Source of the DNA: an uncultured Neomegalonema sp.
GTDB lineage: Bacteria; Pseudomonadota; Alphaproteobacteria; Rhodobacterales; Rhodobacteraceae
Length of the DNA: 5,388 nt
NCBI GenBank assembly: GCA_937944035.1
Contig: CALDZQ010000261.1
Location: 1-5,388 of the forward strand
Direction: 5' to 3'
Shown here: positions 1 through 5,219 of the stretch, piece by piece
Position numbering within the stretch: position 1 is the first letter of the stretch
Layout of the letters: every line of letters begins with the position of its first letter
Notes under the pieces: generated by a model
Told to the model about the DNA's origin: nothing
The model's database searches: none
What the model saw: only the letters and a program-made list of their open reading frames with translations
Translations under genes and position numbers: made by a program

Positions 1-892
1 AATCGTCATGGGCAGCGGCAGCGGCCGTTGTGAAATCGTCGGCAGCATCGGTTTCGACTTCATCAAGCGCGGAGGTGAGTTCGAGAATGTCTTTCTCGCT
101 ATCGGCCGCATCAAAGTCAGCGCCATCGGCGGCTGGCGTATGCCCACCGGCCACGTCCAGATCAGGTGACTCGGTATCAGGCATCCCCGGATCGGCCGCA
201 TCTGTATCAGCCATGCCGGCATCAGTCATGCCCGTATCAGTCATGCCCGTATCAGTCATGTCTGTATCAGTCATGTCTGTATGTGCCACGTCTGTATCTG
301 CGGGGCCGGGCGCATCGGCGCGGTTGAAGATTTCGACATTGGACATATCGGGATCATCAACGGCATCTGCGACGGTTTCCTGAACCCCGGCAGCAGCCTC
401 TTCACTACGGCTCTCCGCGCGCGCGGCCAGTGCTTGCATTCTTTCGCGCGGGCTGAGTCTGGAATTGGAGTCGAGTTTATTGCGCGCACGGGCGAATATA
501 TCACTTTCGCCGGATGCGGGCGCATCGCCCGGTTGATCGCCCTGTGGCGCCTCAGAAGCGCTTTCAGTCGGCTTTATATAGGGCGGCACAGGGACATTGC
601 GTCCGGTTGCGCGGGACCAAAACAGGCTCTCACGCTCCGGAAAAATGGTTTCCTCGCCATCATCGGCATCCGACCCTTCGGCACTGGAATCGCGGACATT
701 GCTGGTAGCGGCTGACATAACCGGCATATGGCCGACTTCGTCGACCGGGACAGCCGCAAGGCGATCCAGCGTTTCCTCATCGGAACCGCCGAGCCTGCCT
801 TCACGCGACTCTTCCTCGTCAATAATCCGGCGGATAGAGGCGAGGATGTCTTCCATGCTCGGCTCTTTTGCGTTTGCTGTGCTCTCGCTCAT
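1..892 (-). CDS. popZ: PopZ-like (DUF2497) polar organising protein, 3' end missing
   Basis: The reading frame begins at the ATG at 890-892 and stays open to the window edge, giving 297 complete residues without the C-terminus. Residues 10-27 read EPSMEDILASIRRIIDEE, the N-terminal helix typical of PopZ/DUF2497 proteins. In Caulobacter this region binds client proteins, and PopZ assembles into a polar scaffold that anchors the chromosome partition machinery; the role here is inferred by homology. After the helix comes a long, acidic, low-complexity linker rich in Asp, Glu, Ala, Pro and Ser (roughly residues 28-297), far longer than the Caulobacter linker. Residues 198-247 are a pentapeptide repeat. 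The C-terminal oligomerisation helices should lie beyond the left edge, so they cannot be checked. AGAAGGG at 897-903 is a good ribosome site 4 bases before the ATG. The inner Met at residue 13 is rejected as start because it would cut the conserved motif. Family assignment is secure; the polar role is likely but not shown. Confidence 0.9.
   Translation of the reverse strand, partial: MSESTANAKEPSMEDILASIRRIIDEEESREGRLGGSDEETLDRLAAVPVDEVGHMPVMSAATSNVRDSSAEGSDADDGEETIFPERESLFWSRATGRNVPVPPYIKPTESASEAPQGDQPGDAPASGESDIFARARNKLDSNSRLSPRERMQALAARAESRSEEAAAGVQETVADAVDDPDMSNVEIFNRADAPGPADTDVAHTDMTDTDMTDTGMTDTGMTDAGMADTDAADPGMPDTESPDLDVAGGHTPAADGADFDAADSEKDILELTSALDEVETDAADDFTTAAAAAHDD
152..301 (-). 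repeat. Ten-unit 15-bp tandem repeat inside popZ
   Basis: Ten consecutive 15-base units are in frame and encode degenerate pentapeptides. In coding order they are ADTDV, AHTDM, TDTDM, TDTGM, TDTGM, TDAGM, ADTDA, ADPGM, PDTES, PDLDV (consensus T/A-D-T-D/G-M). The two units at 227-241 and 242-256 are identical in DNA, and 257-271 differs from them at only two bases, so the centre of the array is the most recently duplicated part. Both edges decay gradually. The array adds 50 acidic residues to the linker without changing frame. Confidence 0.9.
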
Positions 893-914
893 GGCACCCT
901 TCTATCCAAGCTCG

Positions 915-931
915 CCGTGAGTACATCACGG
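915..931. promoter_or_regulatory. Short perfect inverted repeat in the popZ leader
   Basis: CCGTGA (915-920) and TCACGG (926-931) are perfect 6-base inverted arms around a 5-base spacer. The element ends 11 bases before the popZ ribosome site and 22 bases before its ATG. It could be an operator half-site pair or a leader hairpin. Only the symmetry is seen; its use is inferred. Confidence 0.35.
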
Positions 932-1007
932 TCCATCAACGGTGTGCGACGACCCTGCGTAAAAAGTTGACCCGTCACCCGTATCCGAAGCGAGTCGCCG
1001 CAGCATC

Positions 1008-1028
1008 GATTAAAAGACAGATTTAATC
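1008..1028. promoter_or_regulatory. AT-rich 7-7-7 inverted repeat between tolC and popZ
   Basis: GATTAAA (1008-1014) and TTTAATC (1022-1028) are perfect 7-base inverted arms around a 7-base spacer, in the AT-rich part of the gap, 28 bases after the tolC stop. No T-run follows on the minus strand, so it does not look like a standard terminator. The high AT content and the position upstream of popZ fit a promoter/operator region. A loose minus-strand promoter could be read around it (TTGCCT at 1042-1047 and TTAAAT at 1021-1026), but the 15-base spacing is short. Confidence 0.35.
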
Positions 1029-1056
1029 ATTTTTGGTTAACAGGCAATTAGAAGCC

Positions 1057-2448
1057 TCAAGGTCGCCAAGGAAAACGCCAACTTACCGTCGGTTCTTTCA
1101 GGACCGCATAAGGACTGACGGGTTCCACCCCGGCCGTACCGCCGCCCGTTTCAGAGTACACGGGAATGCCGAAAAAGTCCGGTCCCAAGCGCCCCATAGC
1201 AACAAGCAAAGCGTATGAGGCAACATTAAGCTGTCGAACAGAATTTACCAGAGAAATCCGCGCATTCAAAAGGGATTGCTCGGCATTCAGCACGTCGATT
1301 GTGGCGCGCGAGCCGACCAGCAACTCCTCTTTGACGCCATCAAAAGCCAGCTGTGCCGCAGCAACCTGCTCCTCACCGGAAGCGATCGCGCCCTTTGCGG
1401 TGACAAGCGCGTACCAGGCCACGTTCACGGACCTTTGAACCTCGCGCACGGCGGCGTGGTAGTCTGCACGGGCTTGCGCGGCGCTGTGCTGGGCCTGCCG
1501 GACACGGCTGCTGACCGAGCCGCCCTGATAAACGGGGGCATTGAGATTCAGCTGCACGTTCGCGCCCAACGAATTATCCCTGTTGGACAGACTGTCATTC
1601 AAATTGCCGTTCAGGGAGGTGCTCAACTGCACGGTGGGCAGTTTGTCGGCCTGAATGATCTTGATCGCATAAACCGCTGCCCGTTCGGCTGATCGGGCGG
1701 CACGGATACTGGGGTGAGTCGCAAGCGCTTCGTTTTCCGCCTCTGCGACGGTTTCGGGGAGTTGCGGGAGGTATTCGGGAGGGTCCAACTCGCCGGGCAA
1801 GCGGCCCACAACGGCGCGAAAGGCTTCGGCACTGGCGCGCAAATTCCCGTCCGCCTGGATCACGGTCGAGTTTGCGGCCGCGACACGCGCCTTGGTTTGC
1901 GCGACATCGGTGATTGTGACCTCGCCGACCTCAAACCGGATTTCACTGGCCTCCAGCTCCTCCAGCAACAGTTTGAGACTCTCACGCGAAAGGTCGCGGG
2001 CCTCTTTATCACGCAAAACATCGAAAAACGCTGTGATCGCGTTTTGCAGTGTGCTCTGCTCGGTCGCGATGAGGCGCGCGTAAGTGGCATCGACACTGGC
2101 GCGCGCTTGCGAGATTGAGTTGGCGGCGCGGCCCCCGTCGAAAAGGGGCAAGCGGCCTGTGACACCCAAACTAAGGGGTGCGGCCAGATCATCACGGCCC
2201 GGCGAGCGGAATGTTTGGCCAAGCTGCGCAGTTCCGTTGAGCGAGACATCGGGCAAGCGGGCCGCATTGGCGATGGCAATATTCTCGCCCTGCGCCCGCA
2301 GATTCGCACGGGCGGCGTCGATTGAAGGATTGTAAAGATACGCATCACGCGCAATCGTTTCCAACGTTTCGGCATAGAGCGGCGTTGCAGTACCGATCAG
2401 CAGCGCAACCAGTGAGGTTGAAGCAAACCTGCGCCCAAATCCCCGCAT
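1057..2448 (-). CDS. tolC: TolC-family outer-membrane efflux/secretion protein
   Basis: This is an outer-membrane channel of the OEP/TolC family, which forms a trimeric barrel-tunnel joining type I secretion or RND/ABC export pumps to the outside. The product is 463 residues, normal for the family. Residues 1-26 form a signal peptide (basic MRGFGRR, hydrophobic STSLVALLIG, cleavage after PLYA). The family's internal duplication is visible: LPLFDGGRAANSISQA (100-115) matches APVYQGGSVSSRVRQA (304-319), and FEVGEVTITDVAQTKARV (172-189) matches LLVGSRATIDVLNAEQSL (376-393). The first of each pair marks a strand/helix turn and the second a long periplasmic helix. The C-terminus after about 425 is a Gly/Pro-rich tail. 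The ATG at 2446-2448 was chosen because GGAGGG (2453-2458) lies 4 bases before it and the signal peptide follows directly. A TTG 39 bases upstream would add 13 basic residues and has no better ribosome site. No pump gene is adjacent, so the substrate is unknown. Confidence 0.93.
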   Translation of the reverse strand: MRGFGRRFASTSLVALLIGTATPLYAETLETIARDAYLYNPSIDAARANLRAQGENIAIANAARLPDVSLNGTAQLGQTFRSPGRDDLAAPLSLGVTGRLPLFDGGRAANSISQARASVDATYARLIATEQSTLQNAITAFFDVLRDKEARDLSRESLKLLLEELEASEIRFEVGEVTITDVAQTKARVAAANSTVIQADGNLRASAEAFRAVVGRLPGELDPPEYLPQLPETVAEAENEALATHPSIRAARSAERAAVYAIKIIQADKLPTVQLSTSLNGNLNDSLSNRDNSLGANVQLNLNAPVYQGGSVSSRVRQAQHSAAQARADYHAAVREVQRSVNVAWYALVTAKGAIASGEEQVAAAQLAFDGVKEELLVGSRATIDVLNAEQSLLNARISLVNSVRQLNVASYALLVAMGRLGPDFFGIPVYSETGGGTAGVEPVSPYAVLKEPTVSWRFPWRP

Positions 2449-2500
2449 CAAACCCTCCAAAACCCGCGCAACGCGCTTACTCTTCAATCACTCGTATTTA

Positions 2501-2537
2501 GAGTATTTTTCACGATCAGGGATCGTTTTGAATACTC
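2501..2537. promoter_or_regulatory. Long interrupted dyad upstream of tolC
   Basis: Two 17-base arms flank the trinucleotide AGG (2518-2520). The outer 7 bases, GAGTATT (2501-2507) and AATACTC (2531-2537), are perfectly complementary, and a G-T pair follows. Three mismatches come next, then six perfect inner pairs (ACGATC-like against GATCGT-like, ending in GATC/GATC). The element lies 53-89 bases upstream of the tolC ATG, where its promoter or operator is expected. It could bind a dimeric repressor or fold as a hairpin in the leader or in read-through from pcm. No T-run follows on the minus strand, which argues against a simple terminator. Confidence 0.5.
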
Positions 2538-2568
2538 CATCTCTCTACCCGGCGCGGTTTCGGAGTCT

Positions 2569-2584
2569 AAAACCCGTCGGTTTT
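2569..2584 (-). terminator. Weak hairpin after the pcm gene, possible terminator
   Basis: Thirteen bases past the stop of the methyltransferase gene, the minus strand reads AAAACC-GACG-GGTTTT, a perfect 6-base stem with a 4-base loop, followed by AGA. The T-stretch is part of the stem and there are only two GC pairs, so it is a weak candidate intrinsic terminator. Confidence 0.3.
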
Positions 2585-2596
2585 CTCGAAATCGCC

Positions 2597-3250
2597 CTAG
2601 AACGCAAAAGCAGGTTTGGCCTCAAACCCCGGCAAGACTTGGGCAGAAGCGTCGAAAATCCAACGGGTGGCGATTTCATCGCCTGTCTTGACGGACAAAC
2701 GCGCCTGTCCTGCATCGACAGAACCCCAGATTGCAATCAGACGCCCGCCATCACGTAATTGATTGTAGAGTGTTGCCGGCACTTCGCCAACGCCGCCCTC
2801 GATAATGATGACATCGAACGGCCCTTCATCCGGCAAACCCGCCTCTAACGGACCGTTGACCACGGCCACATTATCAACCGCCAGCGATGAAAGCGTCGCT
2901 TCCGCCGCCGAGAACATGGCTTCATCTGACTCGATGGCGACAACGCCCTGGCACATTTGCGCGATCACCGCGCTTGAGTAACCGAGCGCGCAACCGATGT
3001 CCAAAACCGTCTCATCCGGCTCAATTTCGAGCGTATCGAGCATCTTCGCAAAAACGCGCGGGGCGAGCAGGCTGCGCCCTTTGCCCAACGGAATGTCCTC
3101 GTCCACGTAAGCCACAGACTTCTGTGACGGTGGCACGAAGCGCTCGCGGGGAACGGCGAGCATCGCGTTGATGATGGCGTGGCGCGTTACATCCGAGGGG
3201 CGAACCTGACAGTCCACCATCGCCTCGCGCACAAGCGTGTAGTCGTCCAT
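2597..3250 (-). CDS. pcm: Protein-L-isoaspartate O-methyltransferase family protein
   Basis: The 217-residue product is a SAM-dependent methyltransferase of the PIMT (Pcm) fold. SAM-binding motif I is VLDIGCALGYSSAVIA (82-97), followed by the acidic strand end VVAIESDEA (103-111), motif II GPFDVIIIEGG (143-153) and LRDGGRLIAI (165-174). The N-terminus MDDYTLVREAMVDCQVRP and PRERFVP (34-40) are typical of the alphaproteobacterial branch. True PIMTs repair isoaspartyl residues in aged proteins. Here the segment that normally reads like SQPYxVA is LLAPRVFAKM (61-70), and motif I has CALG where canonical enzymes have GSG-like residues, so repair activity should not be assumed. The ATG at 3248-3250 has AGGA (3257-3260) 6 bases upstream. 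A longer frame from a TTG at 3364 would add 38 residues that do not resemble the family. The gene lies between a PLP enzyme and tolC, all on the minus strand. Confidence 0.87.
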   Translation of the reverse strand: MDDYTLVREAMVDCQVRPSDVTRHAIINAMLAVPRERFVPPSQKSVAYVDEDIPLGKGRSLLAPRVFAKMLDTLEIEPDETVLDIGCALGYSSAVIAQMCQGVVAIESDEAMFSAAEATLSSLAVDNVAVVNGPLEAGLPDEGPFDVIIIEGGVGEVPATLYNQLRDGGRLIAIWGSVDAGQARLSVKTGDEIATRWIFDASAQVLPGFEAKPAFAF

Positions 3251-3332
3251 GACAAATCCTGATCCAGCAATTTGACCGGACCATAGCCAAAGGTTCTGGC
3301 GCATACCAGCAGGGAAAGGCGAAAAGAGTGAT

Positions 3333-3354
3333 GGTGGCGTTTTTTTACGCCTCC
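3333..3354. other. Hairpin with homopolymer loop in the aminotransferase-pcm gap
   Basis: GGTGGCGT (3333-3340) and ACGCCTCC (3347-3354) pair with one mismatch around six Ts (six As on the minus strand). It begins 6 bases after the aminotransferase stop on the minus strand. It may be a weak terminator or processing hairpin, but no T-run follows on the minus strand. The rest of the 110-base gap shows nothing further. Confidence 0.35.
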
Positions 3355-3360
3355 GTCCCC

Positions 3361-4434
3361 TCAAGAATGCGGTGCGATGACAGCAAAGAGGCGCTCGATT
3401 TCTTCGGGCGTATTATAGATGTGCGGCGAAACACGCATGGGCAGGGCGTTCGATGTATCCACTTGTGAATGAGGTTCATCCGCAGCCGGGTCCGCCCATT
3501 TCACCGTGATTTGGGCATCTGTGAGAGCCGCGCGTATCGCATCCGCACGGGCGCGGGGAATCGCCAGTGTAGCCGCGCCGACCGTCGTTTCGGCGGTGTC
3601 GATGCAGCGCAAGTCGAGATCGGCTGCGCGGGAACGGATGTCATCGGTGAGCGCGGTCACATCGGCCTCAACCGTCCCGACACCGCGCGCCAGCACCTGA
3701 TCCGCCGCGACGCCGAGGCCGAGGCGGGTGGCGGTGTTGAAATCAGACGGCTCGATGGCGGGGACGCTCAGGTTTGAGCGCTCCATGAAAGCGGGGGACA
3801 TCCAGAACAGCGCGGTCTGGCTGGGTCCGCGCACACCTTTGCGGGTTGTGCCGACCAACGCGTCGCAGTTGATGGCGGAGACATCGACGGATGTGCGGCC
3901 CAGCGCTTGGGCGGCGTCGATGATGAACGCGGTATGCGCGGGGCGTTGGAGATGGCCGATGGCCTCGACGGGATAGCGCAAGGTGGTCACGCTTGTAACC
4001 ATCGGCGCGAAGATGGCGGCGACATCGTCGTCGATCCGGTCTTGCCATGCACTAAGATCGGGGTTGGCGAAATCGAGCGGGGGCAGAACCTCGACCTGCG
4101 GGCCGCCATTGCGGGTGATGTGGTCAAGAACCCTCAGATTGCTGAACCATTCATGCGGAGCAACGAGGACGCGCTTTCCCTGCAACGGCATTTGCGCAAC
4201 GATGGACAGCCACGCGGCGGAGGTGCTGGTGGAAAAGCCTGTGTGATCGGGCAACGCGCCGATGAGAGCGGCGATACCGTCGCGGACAGCGGCGAGTTCG
4301 GCGGCGGCTTGGGCTGTTGCGGCGGGTTCGCCGGTTCGGGCCTCAAGATGATGGTGGGCCTGCATCCGCTCGGACACAGCTTTGTCAGGCAGGCCGCGAC
4401 CGCAGCCGTTGAGATAGATCGGGGAATGGGTCAT
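3361..4434 (-). CDS. Class V aminotransferase-fold PLP-dependent enzyme
   Basis: The 357-residue product belongs to fold-type I, class V PLP enzymes (the group of cysteine desulfurases, isopenicillin N epimerases and related lyases). The N-terminus IYLNGCGRGLPDKAV (6-20) is the usual opening strand and loop. STSTSAAW (68-75) fits the PLP phosphate-binding loop. IIDAAQALG (171-179) gives the cofactor Asp173 and Gln176. TTRKGVRGPSQTALFW (196-211) holds the likely Schiff-base Lys199. MRVSPHIYNTPEEIERLF (333-350) is the C-terminal substrate-carboxylate Arg motif. The catalytic Cys loop expected before that Arg in cysteine desulfurases is absent, so desulfurase activity is unlikely; a lyase, epimerase or aminotransferase role remains open and the substrate is unknown. 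The ATG at 4432-4434 has a strong AAAGGAG (4442-4448), which lies inside a predicted hairpin. The gene follows the zinc-ribbon gene by 30 bases, consistent with one transcript. Confidence 0.87.
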   Translation of the reverse strand: MTHSPIYLNGCGRGLPDKAVSERMQAHHHLEARTGEPAATAQAAAELAAVRDGIAALIGALPDHTGFSTSTSAAWLSIVAQMPLQGKRVLVAPHEWFSNLRVLDHITRNGGPQVEVLPPLDFANPDLSAWQDRIDDDVAAIFAPMVTSVTTLRYPVEAIGHLQRPAHTAFIIDAAQALGRTSVDVSAINCDALVGTTRKGVRGPSQTALFWMSPAFMERSNLSVPAIEPSDFNTATRLGLGVAADQVLARGVGTVEADVTALTDDIRSRAADLDLRCIDTAETTVGAATLAIPRARADAIRAALTDAQITVKWADPAADEPHSQVDTSNALPMRVSPHIYNTPEEIERLFAVIAPHS

Positions 4435-4438
4435 GCGG

Positions 4439-4457
4439 CGTCTCCTTTATGGAGACG
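4439..4457 (-). promoter_or_regulatory. Hairpin enclosing the Shine-Dalgarno of the aminotransferase gene
   Basis: On the minus strand CGTCTCC (4451-4457) and GGAGACG (4439-4445) form a perfect 7-base stem around ATAAA. The ribosome site AAAGGAG of the downstream gene occupies the end of the loop and the 3' arm, and CTCC in the 5' arm acts as an anti-Shine-Dalgarno. The stem starts 7 bases after the TAG of the zinc-ribbon gene and ends 4 bases before the aminotransferase ATG. This geometry suits translational coupling or conditional ribosome access, which is inferred. Confidence 0.55.
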
Positions 4458-4464
4458 GTATGCC

Positions 4465-4869
4465 CTATAAGTGGCGTCCGGTAAATCGCGCCGCATCAAC
4501 GGTGTCGTGGACCTTCTCGACCAGCTTCTTCATTGATTTATACGGCAGGTAGAAAATGAAGAAGAACGGGAAAATCCACACCAGCATCCAAGGCAGCATC
4601 GGCAGCATGAGGAGGCCCATGAACACCATTGTGATCTGCGCATTACGGCGGTTGCGCAGGCTTTCGGCGGAATCGTCTTTCGCGCCAAGCATATATTTGA
4701 GCTTTTCATTCGGTTGGCGCGAAACCAAGGCACGGCCAATGCTTTCGTAGACTTCGCCCTCAATGCGGCCCTGAGCCTCCTCAGGTGACAACCCGACACG
4801 CGGCGCACCGCAGCCCGCGCAGGCTGGCGCGCTTGAATGATAGGAATTACCGCAATACGCACAGGCCAT
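4465..4869 (-). CDS. Small zinc-ribbon membrane protein, function unknown
   Basis: The 134-residue product starts with MACAYCG and a second pair CAGCG, so Cys3, Cys6, Cys17 and Cys20 form a compact CxxC-x10-CxxC zinc ribbon. Residues 25-77 are polar and charged, likely helical (EEAQGRIEGEVYESIGRALV). Residues 79-110 are strongly hydrophobic and rich in Met, Leu, Phe and Pro, enough for one long or two short membrane helices with a Pro-Met-Leu-Pro turn near 90-93. A basic, probably cytoplasmic tail follows (KSMKKLVEKV). I do not recognise a characterised family; a membrane-tethered zinc-ribbon protein is the most that can be said. The ATG at 4867-4869 is preferred because AGAGGG (4878-4883) lies 8 bases before it and the ribbon then sits at the very N-terminus. 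An ATG at 4891-4893 would add eight residues and lacks a clear ribosome site. Confidence 0.75.
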   Translation of the reverse strand: MACAYCGNSYHSSAPACAGCGAPRVGLSPEEAQGRIEGEVYESIGRALVSRQPNEKLKYMLGAKDDSAESLRNRRNAQITMVFMGLLMLPMLPWMLVWIFPFFFIFYLPYKSMKKLVEKVHDTVDAARFTGRHL

Positions 4870-4902
4870 CGCATTCGCCCTCTGATAGATCATCTGGATG
4901 AG

Positions 4903-4908
4903 ATTATC
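4903..4908 (-). promoter_or_regulatory. Candidate extended -10 for the zinc-ribbon gene
   Basis: The minus strand reads TGTGATAAT, an extended -10 (TG plus GATAAT at 4903-4908). No good -35 is seen 16-18 bases upstream. Transcription would begin near 4896, giving a leader of about 27 bases to the ATG at 4869 but almost none to the alternative ATG at 4893, which agrees with the chosen start. Confidence 0.3.
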
Positions 4909-5112
4909 ACATGGGGTTTAACGAGCGGTGATTCCAGCTCCGCATTTCAAAACGACATTGCTGCGTCAGGCGGGATATAGAAGAAACAGATTCGTACTCG
5001 CGGAAAAATATAGAAAACGTGGGTCGATATATTCATTCGAAAATCTGATGCTAACAAAGTATAAATAGACATGCTACGCGCAGCGGTGCATAGTGATGAT
5101 GATGAAAATCGT

Positions 5113-5147
5113 CCGATTTAATCGGCTGTGTTCTCTAAAAATACAAT
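5113..5147 (+). promoter_or_regulatory. Candidate promoter with palindrome for the plus-strand gene
   Basis: TACAAT (5142-5147) matches the -10 consensus at five of six positions. The -35 position falls in the perfect palindrome CCGATT-T-AATCGG (5113-5125), where TTAATC (5118-5123) is only a poor -35 at 18-base spacing. A weak -35 covered by a dyad would suit an activator or repressor site. Transcription would start near 5154, immediately before the leader hairpins. Confidence 0.4.
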
Positions 5148-5155
5148 AATTTGAC

Positions 5156-5218
5156 CCGAAATCCATTTTGAATTTCGGCATCTCTGGCTCGAATTATGTC
5201 GAGCGAAAGGAATTTTCG
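5156..5218 (+). promoter_or_regulatory. Leader with consecutive hairpins before the membrane-protein gene
   Basis: Three inverted repeats follow one another up to the start codon. The first is CCGAAAT (5156-5162) with ATTTCGG (5172-5178). The second is GCTCGA (5187-5192) with TCGAGC (5199-5204), both arms perfect. The third is a smaller CGAAA (5204-5208) with TTTCG (5214-5218), which shows part of the ribosome site in its loop. TTTCG (5173-5177) can instead pair with CGAAA (5204-5208) at the ribosome site, so alternative folds exist. This suggests a structured 5' leader; regulation is inferred. Confidence 0.45.
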
Positions 5219-5219
5219 T

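Larger units (their letters stand above)
4870..5219. other. AT-richer divergent intergenic region
   Basis: About 350 bases lie between the divergent zinc-ribbon and membrane-protein genes, clearly more AT-rich than the flanking genes from about 4970 to 5220. No convincing gene or structural RNA is seen. It holds candidate promoter elements for both directions, an octamer direct repeat ATATAGAA (4975-4982 and 5008-5015, 33 bases apart), four GAT-type triplet repeats near 5094-5104, and several inverted repeats close to the plus-strand gene. Confidence 0.6.

Noticed and set aside
30..383. Plus-strand open frame rich in Ser, Val and Met
   Set aside because: It is the antisense of the popZ tandem repeat and linker; the repeat keeps several frames open, and it lacks a ribosome site and a family.
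1022..1040. TTAA motifs resembling a CtrA box before popZ
   Set aside because: The spacings between TTAA elements are 9 and 10 bases, not the 7 expected for a CtrA site.
2449..2487. N-terminal extension of TolC from a TTG
   Set aside because: The internal ATG has a better Shine-Dalgarno and starts a standard signal peptide; the extension adds 13 non-conserved residues.
3251..3364. Upstream TTG extension of the Pcm-like protein overlapping the previous stop
   Set aside because: The added 38 residues are low-complexity and basic and do not match the family, while the ATG at 3250 has AGGA at good spacing.
3907..4470. Long plus-strand open frame of 187 residues opposite the PLP enzyme
   Set aside because: It is antisense to a gene with clear PLP motifs; its protein is Gly-rich without a recognisable domain and has no ribosome site that I can support.
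4975..5015. ATATAGAA direct repeat spaced 33 bases
   Set aside because: Only 8 bases long and AT-rich, in an AT-rich region; two copies alone do not make a supported binding-site pair.
5096..5149. Possible 17-residue leader peptide (MMMKIVRFNRLCSLKIQ) upstream of the plus-strand gene
   Set aside because: No ribosome site is seen before its ATG triplets, it overlaps the likely promoter, and a short open frame of this size is expected by chance.
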